From: Ramlibacter sp.
GTDB lineage: Bacteria > Pseudomonadota > Gammaproteobacteria > Burkholderiales > Burkholderiaceae_C
Assembly: GCA_019635415.1 (NCBI GenBank)
Contig: JAHBZN010000001.1
Location: forward strand, 1,054,001 to 1,118,000
Direction of reading: 5' to 3'
Length of the DNA: 64,000 bases
Both the position numbers and the translations under genes were made by a program. The notes under the pieces are model-generated. The model worked only from the letters and a program-made list of their open reading frames with translations, searched no databases and had not been told where the DNA came from. How positions within the stretch are numbered: the first letter of the stretch is position 1; every line of letters begins with the position of its first letter. Positions 25,776 to 33,911 of this stretch are shown piece after piece.

Positions 25776-27457
25776 GACAGGCGGTGCGCGATGGCGATCA
25801 CGGTCTTGCCCTGCATCAGCGCGTTGAGGCTGGTCTGGATCGCGGCTTCTACTTCGGAATCCAGCGCGCTGGTGGCCTCGTCCAGCAGCAGGATGGGGGC
25901 GTCCTTGAGCATCACTCGGGCAATGGCGATGCGCTGGCGCTGGCCGCCCGACAGCTTCACGCCGCGCTCGCCCACATGGGCGTCGTAGCCGGTACGGCCC
26001 TGCAGGTCGGTCAGGCTGCCGATGAACCCGTGCGCTTCGGCGCGCATCGCGGCGGCCCTCATGGCGTCATCACCTGCATCGGGGCGGCCGTAGAGGATGT
26101 TGTCGCGCATCGAGCGGTGCAGCAGCGAGGTGTCCTGCGTCACCATGCCGATATGGCTGCGCAGGCTGTCCTGCGTGGCCTGGGCGATGTCCTGGCCGTC
26201 GATGAGGATGCGCCCGCCTTCGAGGTCATGAAAGCGCAGCAGCAGGTTCACCAGTGTCGACTTGCCGGCGCCCGAGCGCCCGATCAGGCCGATCTTCTCG
26301 CCGGGGCGCACCGTGAGGGTGAGGTCATCGATCACCGGGCGGTTCTTGCCGTAGCTGAAGCGCACCTGCTCGAACCGGACCTCGCCGCGCGGCACGGCCA
26401 GCGCGGTGGCGTCCGGCGCGTCGACCACCACGCGCGGGCGGGTCAGCGTGCTGATGCCATCCTGCACGGTGCCGATGTTCTCGAACAGCGAGGTCATCTC
26501 CCACATGATCCAGTGCGACATGCCGCTGATGCGCAGCGCCATGGCCGTGACCGCCGCCACCGCGCCTACGCCGACCTGTCCCAGCGACCACAGCCACAGG
26601 GCCGTGGCCGTGACGGCGATGATCAGCCCCACCACCAGCGCGTGGTTGACGATCTCGAACGCGCTGACCAGCCGCATCTGGCTGTAGCCCGTGGCCATGA
26701 ACTCCTGCATGGCGGCGCGAGCAAAATGCGCCTCGCGCTGGGTGTGCGAGAACAGCTTGACCGTCGAGATGTTGGTGTAGGCGTCGGTGATGCGCCCCGT
26801 CATCATCGAGCGCGCATCGGCCTGGGCCTTGCCGATGCGGCCCAGTCGCGGCACGAAGTACACCACCGAGGCCGCGTACAGCGCCAGCCAGCCCATCAGC
26901 GGCCACAGCAGGCGGGCGTCAAAGCCCGCGGCCAGCACCGCGATGGTGATGAAGTACACGCCAATGCCCACCATCACGTCGGTGGTGGTGAAGATCATCT
27001 CGCGCACCGACAGCGCCGTCTGCATGACCTTGGTGGTGATGCGCCCGGCGAACTCGTCCGAATAGAACGCCATGCTCTGGCCCAGCATCAGGCGGTGGAA
27101 ATTCCAGCGCAGGCGCAGCGGGAAATTGATGGCCAGCGTCTGGTGCTTGACGATGGTCTGCAGCGCAATCAGCCCGGTGCTGGCGACCAGCACCGTGGCC
27201 AGCAGGCCCAGCATGGCGCCCTGCTCGTCCCAGAGCCGGCCCGGCTGCACGCGGCCCAGCCAGTCCACCACGTGGCCCAGCATCGCGAACAGCAGCGCCT
27301 CATAGGCTGAAATGGCCGCGCCCAGCAGGGCCAGTGTGGCGATGTAGCCGCGCAGTCCGTCCGTGCAGGCCCAGACGAAGGCCAGAAACCCCCTGGGGGG
27401 CAGCGAGGGCTCGGCCTCGGGGTAGGGGGCGAGAAGTTTTTCGAAAAGGCGAAACAA
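25592..27457 (-). CDS. ABC exporter, fused membrane and ATPase domains
   Basis: 621-residue half-transporter: six-helix membrane domain (residues about 30-340) then an ATPase domain with Walker A GRSGAGKST (about 390), signature LSGGQRQRIAIAR (about 502), Walker B ILLLDEATSALD and the H-loop AHRLST. The start is TTG at 27455-27457, giving MFRLFEKLLAPYP, the family's usual N-terminus; the open frame continues upstream but crosses the SOS promoter and imuA. Substrate unknown (lipid or drug exporter type). Its last 183 bp are duplicated in inverted orientation at 23758-23940. Confidence 0.88.
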   Translation of the reverse strand: MFRLFEKLLAPYPEAEPSLPPRGFLAFVWACTDGLRGYIATLALLGAAISAYEALLFAMLGHVVDWLGRVQPGRLWDEQGAMLGLLATVLVASTGLIALQTIVKHQTLAINFPLRLRWNFHRLMLGQSMAFYSDEFAGRITTKVMQTALSVREMIFTTTDVMVGIGVYFITIAVLAAGFDARLLWPLMGWLALYAASVVYFVPRLGRIGKAQADARSMMTGRITDAYTNISTVKLFSHTQREAHFARAAMQEFMATGYSQMRLVSAFEIVNHALVVGLIIAVTATALWLWSLGQVGVGAVAAVTAMALRISGMSHWIMWEMTSLFENIGTVQDGISTLTRPRVVVDAPDATALAVPRGEVRFEQVRFSYGKNRPVIDDLTLTVRPGEKIGLIGRSGAGKSTLVNLLLRFHDLEGGRILIDGQDIAQATQDSLRSHIGMVTQDTSLLHRSMRDNILYGRPDAGDDAMRAAAMRAEAHGFIGSLTDLQGRTGYDAHVGERGVKLSGGQRQRIAIARVMLKDAPILLLDEATSALDSEVEAAIQTSLNALMQGKTVIAIAHRLSTIAAMDRLIVLDAGRIVEEGDHRSLLAQGGLYARLWAHQSGGFLGETDEEDAALELEVRG

Positions 27458-27570
27458 ACAGGCTCCGGTGGGGCGGTAGGGCGGATGGGGCAGGGCGCTA
27501 TTTGAGCAGGAATGGCAAGACCCCGCCTCCGGACAGTCTTGCCCGAAAAAGAGCCCATGGCGCTCATAAA

Positions 27571-27591
27571 TACTGTATAAATAAACAGTTA
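27571..27591. promoter_or_regulatory. LexA (SOS) box upstream of imuA
   Basis: TACTGTATAAATAAACAGTTA has CTG-N10-CAG spacing and an AT-rich core, close to the E. coli-type LexA consensus. It lies 14 nt upstream of the imuA start and near the divergent ABC exporter, so LexA should repress the mutasome operon until DNA damage. Confidence 0.92.
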
Positions 27592-27604
27592 TTGATGCCT
27601 GTCC

Positions 27605-28369
27605 ATGCCTGCCCTGGCCCTTGTTCCTCCCGTTGATCCTGCTGACCTGCCCCACGTCTGGCGGGTGGATGAACTCGCCATGGAAGAGGAGCGCGTGCTG
27701 CCCTCGGGCCATGCGGCGCTGGACGCGCAACTGCCCGGCGGCGGCTGGCCGCTGGGGGGCCTGGTGGAACTGCTGCAGCCACAGCCCGCCTCGCCGGTGT
27801 GGCCGCTGTTGCTGCCCGCGCTGGCACAGGTGGTACGGCAGCAGCCGGGGCCGGTGGTGTTGGTGGGCGCGCCGTTCGAACCCTTTGGGCCCGGCCTGTC
27901 GGCGCAGGGCCTGCCGGGTGAGCGGCTGCTTTGCGTGCGGGCCGAGAAGCCCGCCGCGCGGCTGTGGGCCGCCGAACAGGCACTGCGCTGCGCCGAGGTG
28001 GCGGCCGTGCTGGCCTGGCTGCCGCAGGCACGCAGCGCCGAACTGCGGCGCCTGCACCTGGCGGCCCAGCAGCAGGGGCGGCTGCTGTTCGTGTTGCGCA
28101 CGCTGGCGGTCGAGCACGAGTCGTCCCCCGCGCGGCTGCGGTTGCGGCTGCACGGTACCGACGGCCTGCAGGTGCACCTGCTCAAGCGGCGCGGCCCGCC
28201 GCTGCTGGCGCCGGTGGCCTTGCCGCTGCATGCGCCGCTGCTGGCCGCCTTGCTGGCGGCGCGGCACGGCCGCCGTGCGGGGCAGGGCACGGTGGCTCCA
28301 GTTCCGGCACCCGCACCGGCTGGTATTCCCCGGAGGACTCATGCACTGGCTCGCGTTGCAACCGCCTGA
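27605..28369 (+). CDS. imuA: ImuA, RecA/SulA-like component of the SOS mutasome
   Basis: 254-residue first gene of the imuA-imuB-dnaE2 cassette, used for damage-induced translesion synthesis. Family sequence: VWRVDELA, LPSGHAALDAQLPGGGWPLGGLVELL, RLLCVRAEKPAARLWAAEQALRC, VAAVLAWLPQARSAELRRLHLAAQQQGRLLFVLR. It is directly under a LexA box. imuB starts inside its last 29 bp, so the two are translationally coupled. Confidence 0.92.
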   Translation: MPALALVPPVDPADLPHVWRVDELAMEEERVLPSGHAALDAQLPGGGWPLGGLVELLQPQPASPVWPLLLPALAQVVRQQPGPVVLVGAPFEPFGPGLSAQGLPGERLLCVRAEKPAARLWAAEQALRCAEVAAVLAWLPQARSAELRRLHLAAQQQGRLLFVLRTLAVEHESSPARLRLRLHGTDGLQVHLLKRRGPPLLAPVALPLHAPLLAALLAARHGRRAGQGTVAPVPAPAPAGIPRRTHALARVATA

Positions 28370-29648
28370 GGGCGAACAGGCGGCCTGGAGCTGGCGCGCA
28401 TTGCAGTTCACGCCCCGCGTGGCCTGGATGGACGAAGCGCTGGTGCTGGAGATCTCGGGCTCGCAGCGGCTGTGGGGCGGCCATGAACGCCTGCTGCGCC
28501 GGTTTTTCAAGCCAAAAGTGGCTGGAGCCCTTGTCCCGTGGTCACAGGGCGCTACATCTTTCATAGCGGTTGCGTTGTTGCGCCTGACGCTGCGTGAAAA
28601 GGCCGTCCCTGCCGACGTGCCCGGCCAGTTGCCGCTGGCCACGCTGACCGCAGCGCTCGCCCACCTGGACACGCTGGAGCGCACGGGCTGTCGCACCTGG
28701 GGCCAGTTGCGCGCGCTGCCGCGCGCCGGGGTGGCTCGCCGCTTTGGCGCCCCCCTGCTCGAGGCGCTGGATGCCGCCTGGGGCGAGCGCCCCGAGCGCC
28801 ACACCTGGCTGACCCTGCCCGAGGTGTTCGACCTGCGGCTGGAGTTGCCCGCGCTGGCCACCGGCGGGCCCGAGCTGATGTGGGCGGCCCAGCGGCTGCT
28901 GGGGGCCCTGCAGGTATGGCTGCGGCTGCGCCAGCAGGGCGTGCTGGCGCTGGAGCTCGAATGGACGCACGACCTGCGCCGCCTCGACGGCGTCGACCTG
29001 CCGCGCCACGGGCAACTGCCCATCCGCACGGCCCAACCCACGCAGGACATGGCGCACCTGCGCCGGCTCATGGGCGAGCACCTGTCGCGCACCACGCTGC
29101 GCGCGCCGGTCAACCATCTGCGTTTGCGCACCCTGCAGACCGCCCCCTGGGCCGGCGCCAGCGTCAGCCTGCTGCCCGACGACCAGGTCAAGGGTGAGCG
29201 CCTGCACGAACTGGTCGAGCGCCTGAGCGTGCGCCTGGGTGAGCACAACGTCACGGTGCCGCAGGCCCGGGCCGACCACCGGCCCGAGCGCATGCAGCGC
29301 TGGGCGCCGGCGCGCGGGCCGGCGGGGCAGCTGGCGCCGGCCGCCACCACGCTCCGCGGCGCAACGGCCCCCGCCCATGCGCTGGCCGCCCTGTACCCGC
29401 CCTGGCTGCTGCCCACGCCACTGCCCCTGCGGGTGCAGCACGACCTGCCGCACTACCAGGGGCCGCTGCAAATGCTCACACGTGCCCAGCGGCTGGAGGC
29501 CGGCTGGTGGGATGGCGAAGCGCCGGCGGCGCTGCGCGACTACTACATCGCGCGCAGCCCGCAGGCCGGCCTGGTGTGGGTGTATTGCGAGCGGCCGCTG
29601 GTGGGCCACAGCGCCCCCCGCTGGTTCTTGCAGGGCCTGTATGGCTGA
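28341..29648 (+). CDS. imuB: ImuB, Y-family-like polymerase without catalytic residues
   Basis: 435 residues. ImuB is the hub that binds DnaE2, ImuA and the beta clamp. The start at 28341 (MHWLALQPP) has GGAGGA just upstream, and the protein runs to the family C-terminus RWFLQGLYG. Blocks seen: ALQFTPRVAWMDEALVLEISGSQRLWGGHE, ATLTAALAHLDTLERTGCRTWGQLRALPRAGVARRFG. Residues 57-76 (KVAGALVPWSQGATSFIA) are encoded by palindromic element R3, inserted in frame. Overlaps imuA by 29 bp and dnaE2 by 8 bp. Confidence 0.92.
   Translation: MHWLALQPPEGEQAAWSWRALQFTPRVAWMDEALVLEISGSQRLWGGHERLLRRFFKPKVAGALVPWSQGATSFIAVALLRLTLREKAVPADVPGQLPLATLTAALAHLDTLERTGCRTWGQLRALPRAGVARRFGAPLLEALDAAWGERPERHTWLTLPEVFDLRLELPALATGGPELMWAAQRLLGALQVWLRLRQQGVLALELEWTHDLRRLDGVDLPRHGQLPIRTAQPTQDMAHLRRLMGEHLSRTTLRAPVNHLRLRTLQTAPWAGASVSLLPDDQVKGERLHELVERLSVRLGEHNVTVPQARADHRPERMQRWAPARGPAGQLAPAATTLRGATAPAHALAALYPPWLLPTPLPLRVQHDLPHYQGPLQMLTRAQRLEAGWWDGEAPAALRDYYIARSPQAGLVWVYCERPLVGHSAPRWFLQGLYG
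28510..28567 (-). repeat. Palindromic element copy R3, in frame inside imuB
   Basis: 58-nt family member on the minus strand: hairpin GCTATGAAAGATGTAGC (28567-28551), spacer, core GACAAGGGCTCCAGCC, tail ACTTTTGGCT. Read through imuB it is open, and its hairpin is in phase 0 (A-T-S-F-I-A). The core is nearly identical to those of R6 and R7. Confidence 0.85.
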
Positions 29649-32600
29649 AACCTCCACCACGCCGGCGGCGCAACTGCCGGGCTACGCCGAGCTGCACTGC
29701 ATCAGCAACTTCAGCTTCCAGCGCGGTGCCTCGCACCCGGAAGAACTCGTGGTGCGGGCCTTCGAGCTGGGCTACGAGGCGCTGGCCATCACCGATGAAT
29801 GCTCGGTGGCCGGCGTGGTGCGTGCCTGGGCCGGCCTGCGCGACCACCTGGCCGCGCAAGGGGAGGCTGCACCCCAGCGGCCTCCTTTCAGGCTGCTCTA
29901 CGGCAGCGAGTTCGTGCTCCAGCCGGGCCTGGCGCGCCTCGTGGTGATTGCGCGCAACCTGCACGGCTGGGGCAACCTGTGCGAGTTCATCAGCACCGCG
30001 CGGCGCAGCGCGCCCAAGGGCGAATACCAGGTGCAGTGGCCCGGCAGCCCCTGGGCCAGCCTGACCGGCTGCGAAGTGATCTACCTGCCGGCCCACACCG
30101 GGGATGCTATTGATTCCATAGCGGTCAGTGCCGATCTGGCCTACGCTCTGGCCACCTTTGAGCCCGAATCACTGAGCCTGGGCGTGGAACTGCTGCAGGG
30201 GCTGGACGACGAGCTGCGCCTGGCGACCCTGCAGCAGCTGGGCGCGCAGGCCGGTGTGCCGCTGGTGGCCGCGGGCGACGTGCACATGCATGTGCGCTCG
30301 CGCAAGGCCCTGCAGGACGTGCTCACCGCCGTGCGCCTGGGCCGGCCAGTGGCCGACTGCGGCCTGGCCCTGCAGCGCAACGCCGAGCGGCACCTGCGCC
30401 TGCGCTCGCGCCTGGCGCGCATCTACCCGCCCGCGCTGCTGGCCCGCACGCTGGCGGTGGCGCAGCGCTGCACCTTCGCGCTGGACGAGGTGCGCTACAA
30501 CTACCCGCAGGAGACCGTGCCGGCGGGCATGACCCCCACCCAGGCGCTGCGCCAGCTCACGCTGGCCGGCGCGCAGCGGCGCTACCCGCAGGGCGTGCCC
30601 GCGCAGGTGACGGCCTGGCTTGACAAAGAACTGGCCCTGATTGCCGAGTGCCGCTACGAGATGTTCTTTCTCACCGTGGAAGACATCGTGCGCGAAGCGC
30701 GCCGCCGGCACATCCTTTGCCAGGGGCGCGGCTCGGCGGCCAACTCGGTGGTCTGCTATTGCCTGGGCATCACCGCGGCCGACCCGATGTACTCACACCC
30801 GCTGCTGGAGCGCTTCATCAGCCTGGACCGGCGCAACGAGCCGCCCGATATCGACGTGGACTTTGAACACGAGCGGCGCGAGGAGGTCATCCAGTACATC
30901 TACGACAAATACGGCCGCGAGCGCGCCGCACTGGCCGCCACCGTCATCACCTGGCGGACCCGCAGCGCCGTGCGCGACAGCGGCAAGGCGCTGGGAATCG
31001 CGCCGCCGCTCATCGACGCCTTTGCCAGGGAGCATTACTGGTTCGACGACGCGCTGGCCGCGCAGCGCCTGGACGAACTTGCCCGGCAACACGGCCTGAC
31101 GCTGGCGCCGCGGCTGGCGCAGCTGTGGCTTGAAATCGCGCAGGGGCTGATGGGCTTTCCGCGCCACCTGAGCCAGCACGTGGGCGGCTTCGTGCTCACG
31201 CAAGACAAGCTCACGCGGCTGGTGCCCGTGGAAAACGCCAGCATGCCGCTGCGCAGCGTGATCCAGTGGGAGAAGGACGACCTGGAGGCCCTGGGCCTGC
31301 TCAAGGTCGACGTGCTGGCCCTGGGCATGCTCACCGCCATCCGCCGCTGCATCGACCTGGTCGCGCAGCGCCGCAAGGCGCCCTTCAGCATCTACGACAT
31401 CACGCCTGAAGACCCGGCCACCTACGCCATGATCCGCCGCGCCGACACCGTGGGCGTGTTCCAGATCGAGAGCCGCGCGCAGATGTCGATGCTGCCGCGC
31501 CTCAAGCCCACCACGTTCTACGACCTGGTGGTCGAGGTGGCCATCGTGCGCCCCGGGCCGATCTCGGGCGGCATGGTGCACCCCTACCTCAAGGCCCGGG
31601 CCCGGCGCGAGAACCGCCTGCCCATTGCCTACGAGCGCTCGGCGCTGGATGGGCCCGGCGAGCCGCCACGCCTTCAGAAGGCGCTGGAGCGCACCCTGGG
31701 CGTGCCCATCTTCCAGGAGCAGGTCATGGAAATTTCCATGATCGCCGCCGGCTTCAGCGCCACCGAGGCCGACGCCCTGCGCCGTGCCATGGCCGCCTGG
31801 AAGCGCAAGGGCGGGGTCGAGAAATTCAAGGGCAAGCTGGTCGACGGCATGCTCCGCAATGGCTACACGCCCGAGTTTGCCGAGCGCATCTTCAGGCAGA
31901 TCCTGGGCTTTGGGGAATACGGCTTCCCTGAAAGCCACGCCTACAGCTTCGCCCTGCTGGCCTATGGCAGCAGCTGGCTCAAGTGCCATGAGCCTGAGTG
32001 CTTTCTGGCGGCCATGCTCAATTCCCAGCCCATGGGCTTCTACCCCCCCTCGCAGCTGATCCAGGATGCGCAGCGCCATGGCGTGCAGGTGCTGCCCGCC
32101 GACGTGTCGCACAGTGACTGGGACTGCACGCTGGCGCAACCTCTTGCCGTGCGCCTGGGCCTGCGCCTGGTGGGCGGCCTGGGCGAGGAGGGCGCGCAGC
32201 GCCTCGTGGCGGCGCGGCGCGAGGCGCCTTTCAGCAGCACCGAGGACCTTTCGCTGCGTGCCCGGCTCGACGTCAAGGACCTCAATGCCCTGGCCGCCGC
32301 CGACGCGCTGCAGTCCCTGGCCGGCCACCGGCGCCAGCAGGTCTGGGAGGCGGCGGCGCGCCTGCGCGCGCCCGCGCTGCTGCGCGGGGCGCCCGTCCAC
32401 GAAGACCCGCTGGTGCTGCCGGCCGCCCCCGAGGGCGAGGAGATCGTGTTCGACTATGCCGCCATGGGCCTCACGCTGCGCCGCCATCCGCTGGCGCTGC
32501 TGCGTCCACGCCTGGCGCGCATGAAGATCCTCAATGCCGATGAGCTGCGCGATCTGCCCCACGGCCAGCGCGTGCGCGCCTGCGGCCTGGTCACCGTGCG

Positions 32601-32868
32601 CCAGCAGCCGCAGACCGCCAAGGGCACCATCTTCGTCACACTGGAAGACGAGACCGGCCCGGTCAACGTCATCGTCTGGAAGCATGTGCGCGAGGCCCAG
32701 CGCGAAGCCCTGCTGCGCTCGCGCCTGCTGGCCGTGCAGGGCGTGTGGCAGCGCGATGTGGACAGCGGCGGCGAGGTGCGCCACCTGGTCGCGCACCGCC
32801 TCAAGGACCTCACGCCGCTATTGGGCCGGTTGGGGCAGCAGCGCAGCAACAGCCGGGATTTCCATTGA
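29641..32868 (+). CDS. dnaE2: Error-prone DNA polymerase III alpha subunit DnaE2
   Basis: 1075 residues, normal for DnaE2 (shorter than DnaE1). It does the actual synthesis in the SOS mutasome. The N-terminal PHP domain starts YAELHCISNFSFQRGASHPEELV; polymerase blocks include GRGSAANSVVCYCLGIT, PPDIDVDFEHERREEVIQYIYDKYGRERAA and MAAWKRKGGVEKFK; the C-terminus carries helix-hairpin-helix and OB-fold (RVRACGLVTVRQQPQTAKGT). The start at 29641 overlaps the imuB stop by 8 bp. Residues about 156-175 in the PHP domain (AIDSIAVSADLAYALATF) come from palindromic element R4. Confidence 0.96.
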   Translation: MAETSTTPAAQLPGYAELHCISNFSFQRGASHPEELVVRAFELGYEALAITDECSVAGVVRAWAGLRDHLAAQGEAAPQRPPFRLLYGSEFVLQPGLARLVVIARNLHGWGNLCEFISTARRSAPKGEYQVQWPGSPWASLTGCEVIYLPAHTGDAIDSIAVSADLAYALATFEPESLSLGVELLQGLDDELRLATLQQLGAQAGVPLVAAGDVHMHVRSRKALQDVLTAVRLGRPVADCGLALQRNAERHLRLRSRLARIYPPALLARTLAVAQRCTFALDEVRYNYPQETVPAGMTPTQALRQLTLAGAQRRYPQGVPAQVTAWLDKELALIAECRYEMFFLTVEDIVREARRRHILCQGRGSAANSVVCYCLGITAADPMYSHPLLERFISLDRRNEPPDIDVDFEHERREEVIQYIYDKYGRERAALAATVITWRTRSAVRDSGKALGIAPPLIDAFAREHYWFDDALAAQRLDELARQHGLTLAPRLAQLWLEIAQGLMGFPRHLSQHVGGFVLTQDKLTRLVPVENASMPLRSVIQWEKDDLEALGLLKVDVLALGMLTAIRRCIDLVAQRRKAPFSIYDITPEDPATYAMIRRADTVGVFQIESRAQMSMLPRLKPTTFYDLVVEVAIVRPGPISGGMVHPYLKARARRENRLPIAYERSALDGPGEPPRLQKALERTLGVPIFQEQVMEISMIAAGFSATEADALRRAMAAWKRKGGVEKFKGKLVDGMLRNGYTPEFAERIFRQILGFGEYGFPESHAYSFALLAYGSSWLKCHEPECFLAAMLNSQPMGFYPPSQLIQDAQRHGVQVLPADVSHSDWDCTLAQPLAVRLGLRLVGGLGEEGAQRLVAARREAPFSSTEDLSLRARLDVKDLNALAAADALQSLAGHRRQQVWEAAARLRAPALLRGAPVHEDPLVLPAAPEGEEIVFDYAAMGLTLRRHPLALLRPRLARMKILNADELRDLPHGQRVRACGLVTVRQQPQTAKGTIFVTLEDETGPVNVIVWKHVREAQREALLRSRLLAVQGVWQRDVDSGGEVRHLVAHRLKDLTPLLGRLGQQRSNSRDFH
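30106..30163 (+). repeat. Palindromic element copy R4, in frame inside dnaE2
   Basis: 58-nt family member on the plus strand: perfect hairpin GCTATTGATTCCATAGC (30106-30122), spacer GGTCAGTGCCGATCT, core GGCCTACGCTCTGGCC, tail ACCTTTGAGC. Phase 0 in the gene (A-I-D-S-I-A). The core is more diverged than in R6/R7. Confidence 0.72.
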
Positions 32869-32878
32869 GCGGGCATCA

Positions 32879-33415
32879 ATGAAAAACCTCGTGCTGATGC
32901 TGTTCCCCACGCCGCCAGTGCGTGACCTGCTGGACGACTACCGTCGTCGCTGTTCGTTTCCCGCCGGGCACCGATTTGCGGACTCGCGGCGCCTGCATCT
33001 CACTCTGTATTCCCTGGGGCTGGTGTCTGACACCCGTGTGCAAGGTTTGCGCGAGATTCTGCGTGAGGTTCGGATGGAGCCCTTGGAGCTGTGGCTGTAC
33101 AGGCCTCCGCAGTCAGCCGGGGTGAGAGCCGTTCCGGTGAGGTCCAGCCGCCCGTTGACGCAGTTTCGCGAGCGCCTGCGCGCGGGATTGACTAACGGTG
33201 GATTTGCCCATGACGGGGGCAATCGGCCGCACATTTCACTGACCTACGATGCGATCACCCGGTCGCCCGCGCCCGAAACCCGCGACATTCCCTGGAGAGC
33301 CTGTGAATTCAAGCTGGTCTGGTCCCAGCTGCCTCCGGAGTTTGCCTGGGGCCGCCATGTCGTGATTGAGTGCTATCCGGCGCAGCCACCGTTGCAGCAG
33401 CGGCTTTTTGATTGA
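32879..33415 (+). CDS. 2H phosphoesterase superfamily protein (LigT/ThpR-like)
   Basis: 178 residues with the two H-x-[T/S] motifs of 2H phosphoesterases, LHLTLYSLG and PHISLTYD. Such enzymes act on 2',3'-cyclic phosphates or 2'-5' RNA bonds. The start at 32879 is only 10 nt after the dnaE2 stop, so it is probably co-transcribed with the SOS mutasome. Substrate in the cell is unknown. Confidence 0.8.
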   Translation: MKNLVLMLFPTPPVRDLLDDYRRRCSFPAGHRFADSRRLHLTLYSLGLVSDTRVQGLREILREVRMEPLELWLYRPPQSAGVRAVPVRSSRPLTQFRERLRAGLTNGGFAHDGGNRPHISLTYDAITRSPAPETRDIPWRACEFKLVWSQLPPEFAWGRHVVIECYPAQPPLQQRLFD

Positions 33416-33540
33416 GACCCCGCCCGCAGGCTCCCCGGCGGCACGATGTAACAGTGCCGATGGGCGGCCTTGTCCGACAGCTCCCACCTGGTGCCGGGCC
33501 TATACCTGAGGCTTGTTCCACCTTCTCTGGAGACGACCCC

Positions 33541-33867
33541 ATGAAGACCGAAGCCTACAAAGCCTGCATCGACGCCTGCAACGCCTGCGCCCTGGCCTGC
33601 GACCAGTGCGCCACGGCCTGCCTGCACGAGAGCGACCCCAAGCCCATGGTGCGCTGCATTGCCAACGACCGGGACTGCGCTGACCTGTGCCGTCTGGCCG
33701 CGGCGCTCATGGCGCGGCAGAGCCCGCAGGCCAAGGCGCTGTGCAGCCTGTGCGCCAAGGCCTGCGACGCCTGCGCCGAGGAGTGCGGCAAGCACTCCAT
33801 GGACCACTGCAAGCGCTGCGCCGAGGCCTGCCGCCGCTGCGCGGACGCCTGCCGCGCCATGGCCTGA
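33541..33867 (+). CDS. Cys-rich four-helix-bundle copper-storage-type protein (Csp/DUF326-like)
   Basis: 108 residues with 19 cysteines, mostly in C-x-x-C and C-x-x-x-C helical spacing (ACIDACNACALACDQC ... HCKRCAEACRRCADAC). That is the pattern of Csp four-helix bundles, which fill their core with Cu(I). No signal peptide, so the cytosolic Csp3-like type is more likely than the exported Csp1. GGAG about 10 nt before the start at 33541. No copper pump or regulator is adjacent. Confidence 0.85.
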   Translation: MKTEAYKACIDACNACALACDQCATACLHESDPKPMVRCIANDRDCADLCRLAAALMARQSPQAKALCSLCAKACDACAEECGKHSMDHCKRCAEACRRCADACRAMA

Positions 33868-33911
33868 GCGGCGCGTTGTCCTGAACATCACCCATCGGCC
33901 AAAATGACCCG

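Noticed and set aside
27458..29416. N-terminal extension of the ABC exporter frame across the SOS promoter and imuA/imuB
   Set aside because: Antisense to imuA and imuB and Arg/Ser-rich. The family N-terminus starts at TTG 27457.
30793..32796. 667-residue minus-strand ORF opposite dnaE2
   Set aside because: Antisense of a canonical polymerase gene, no domain recognised.
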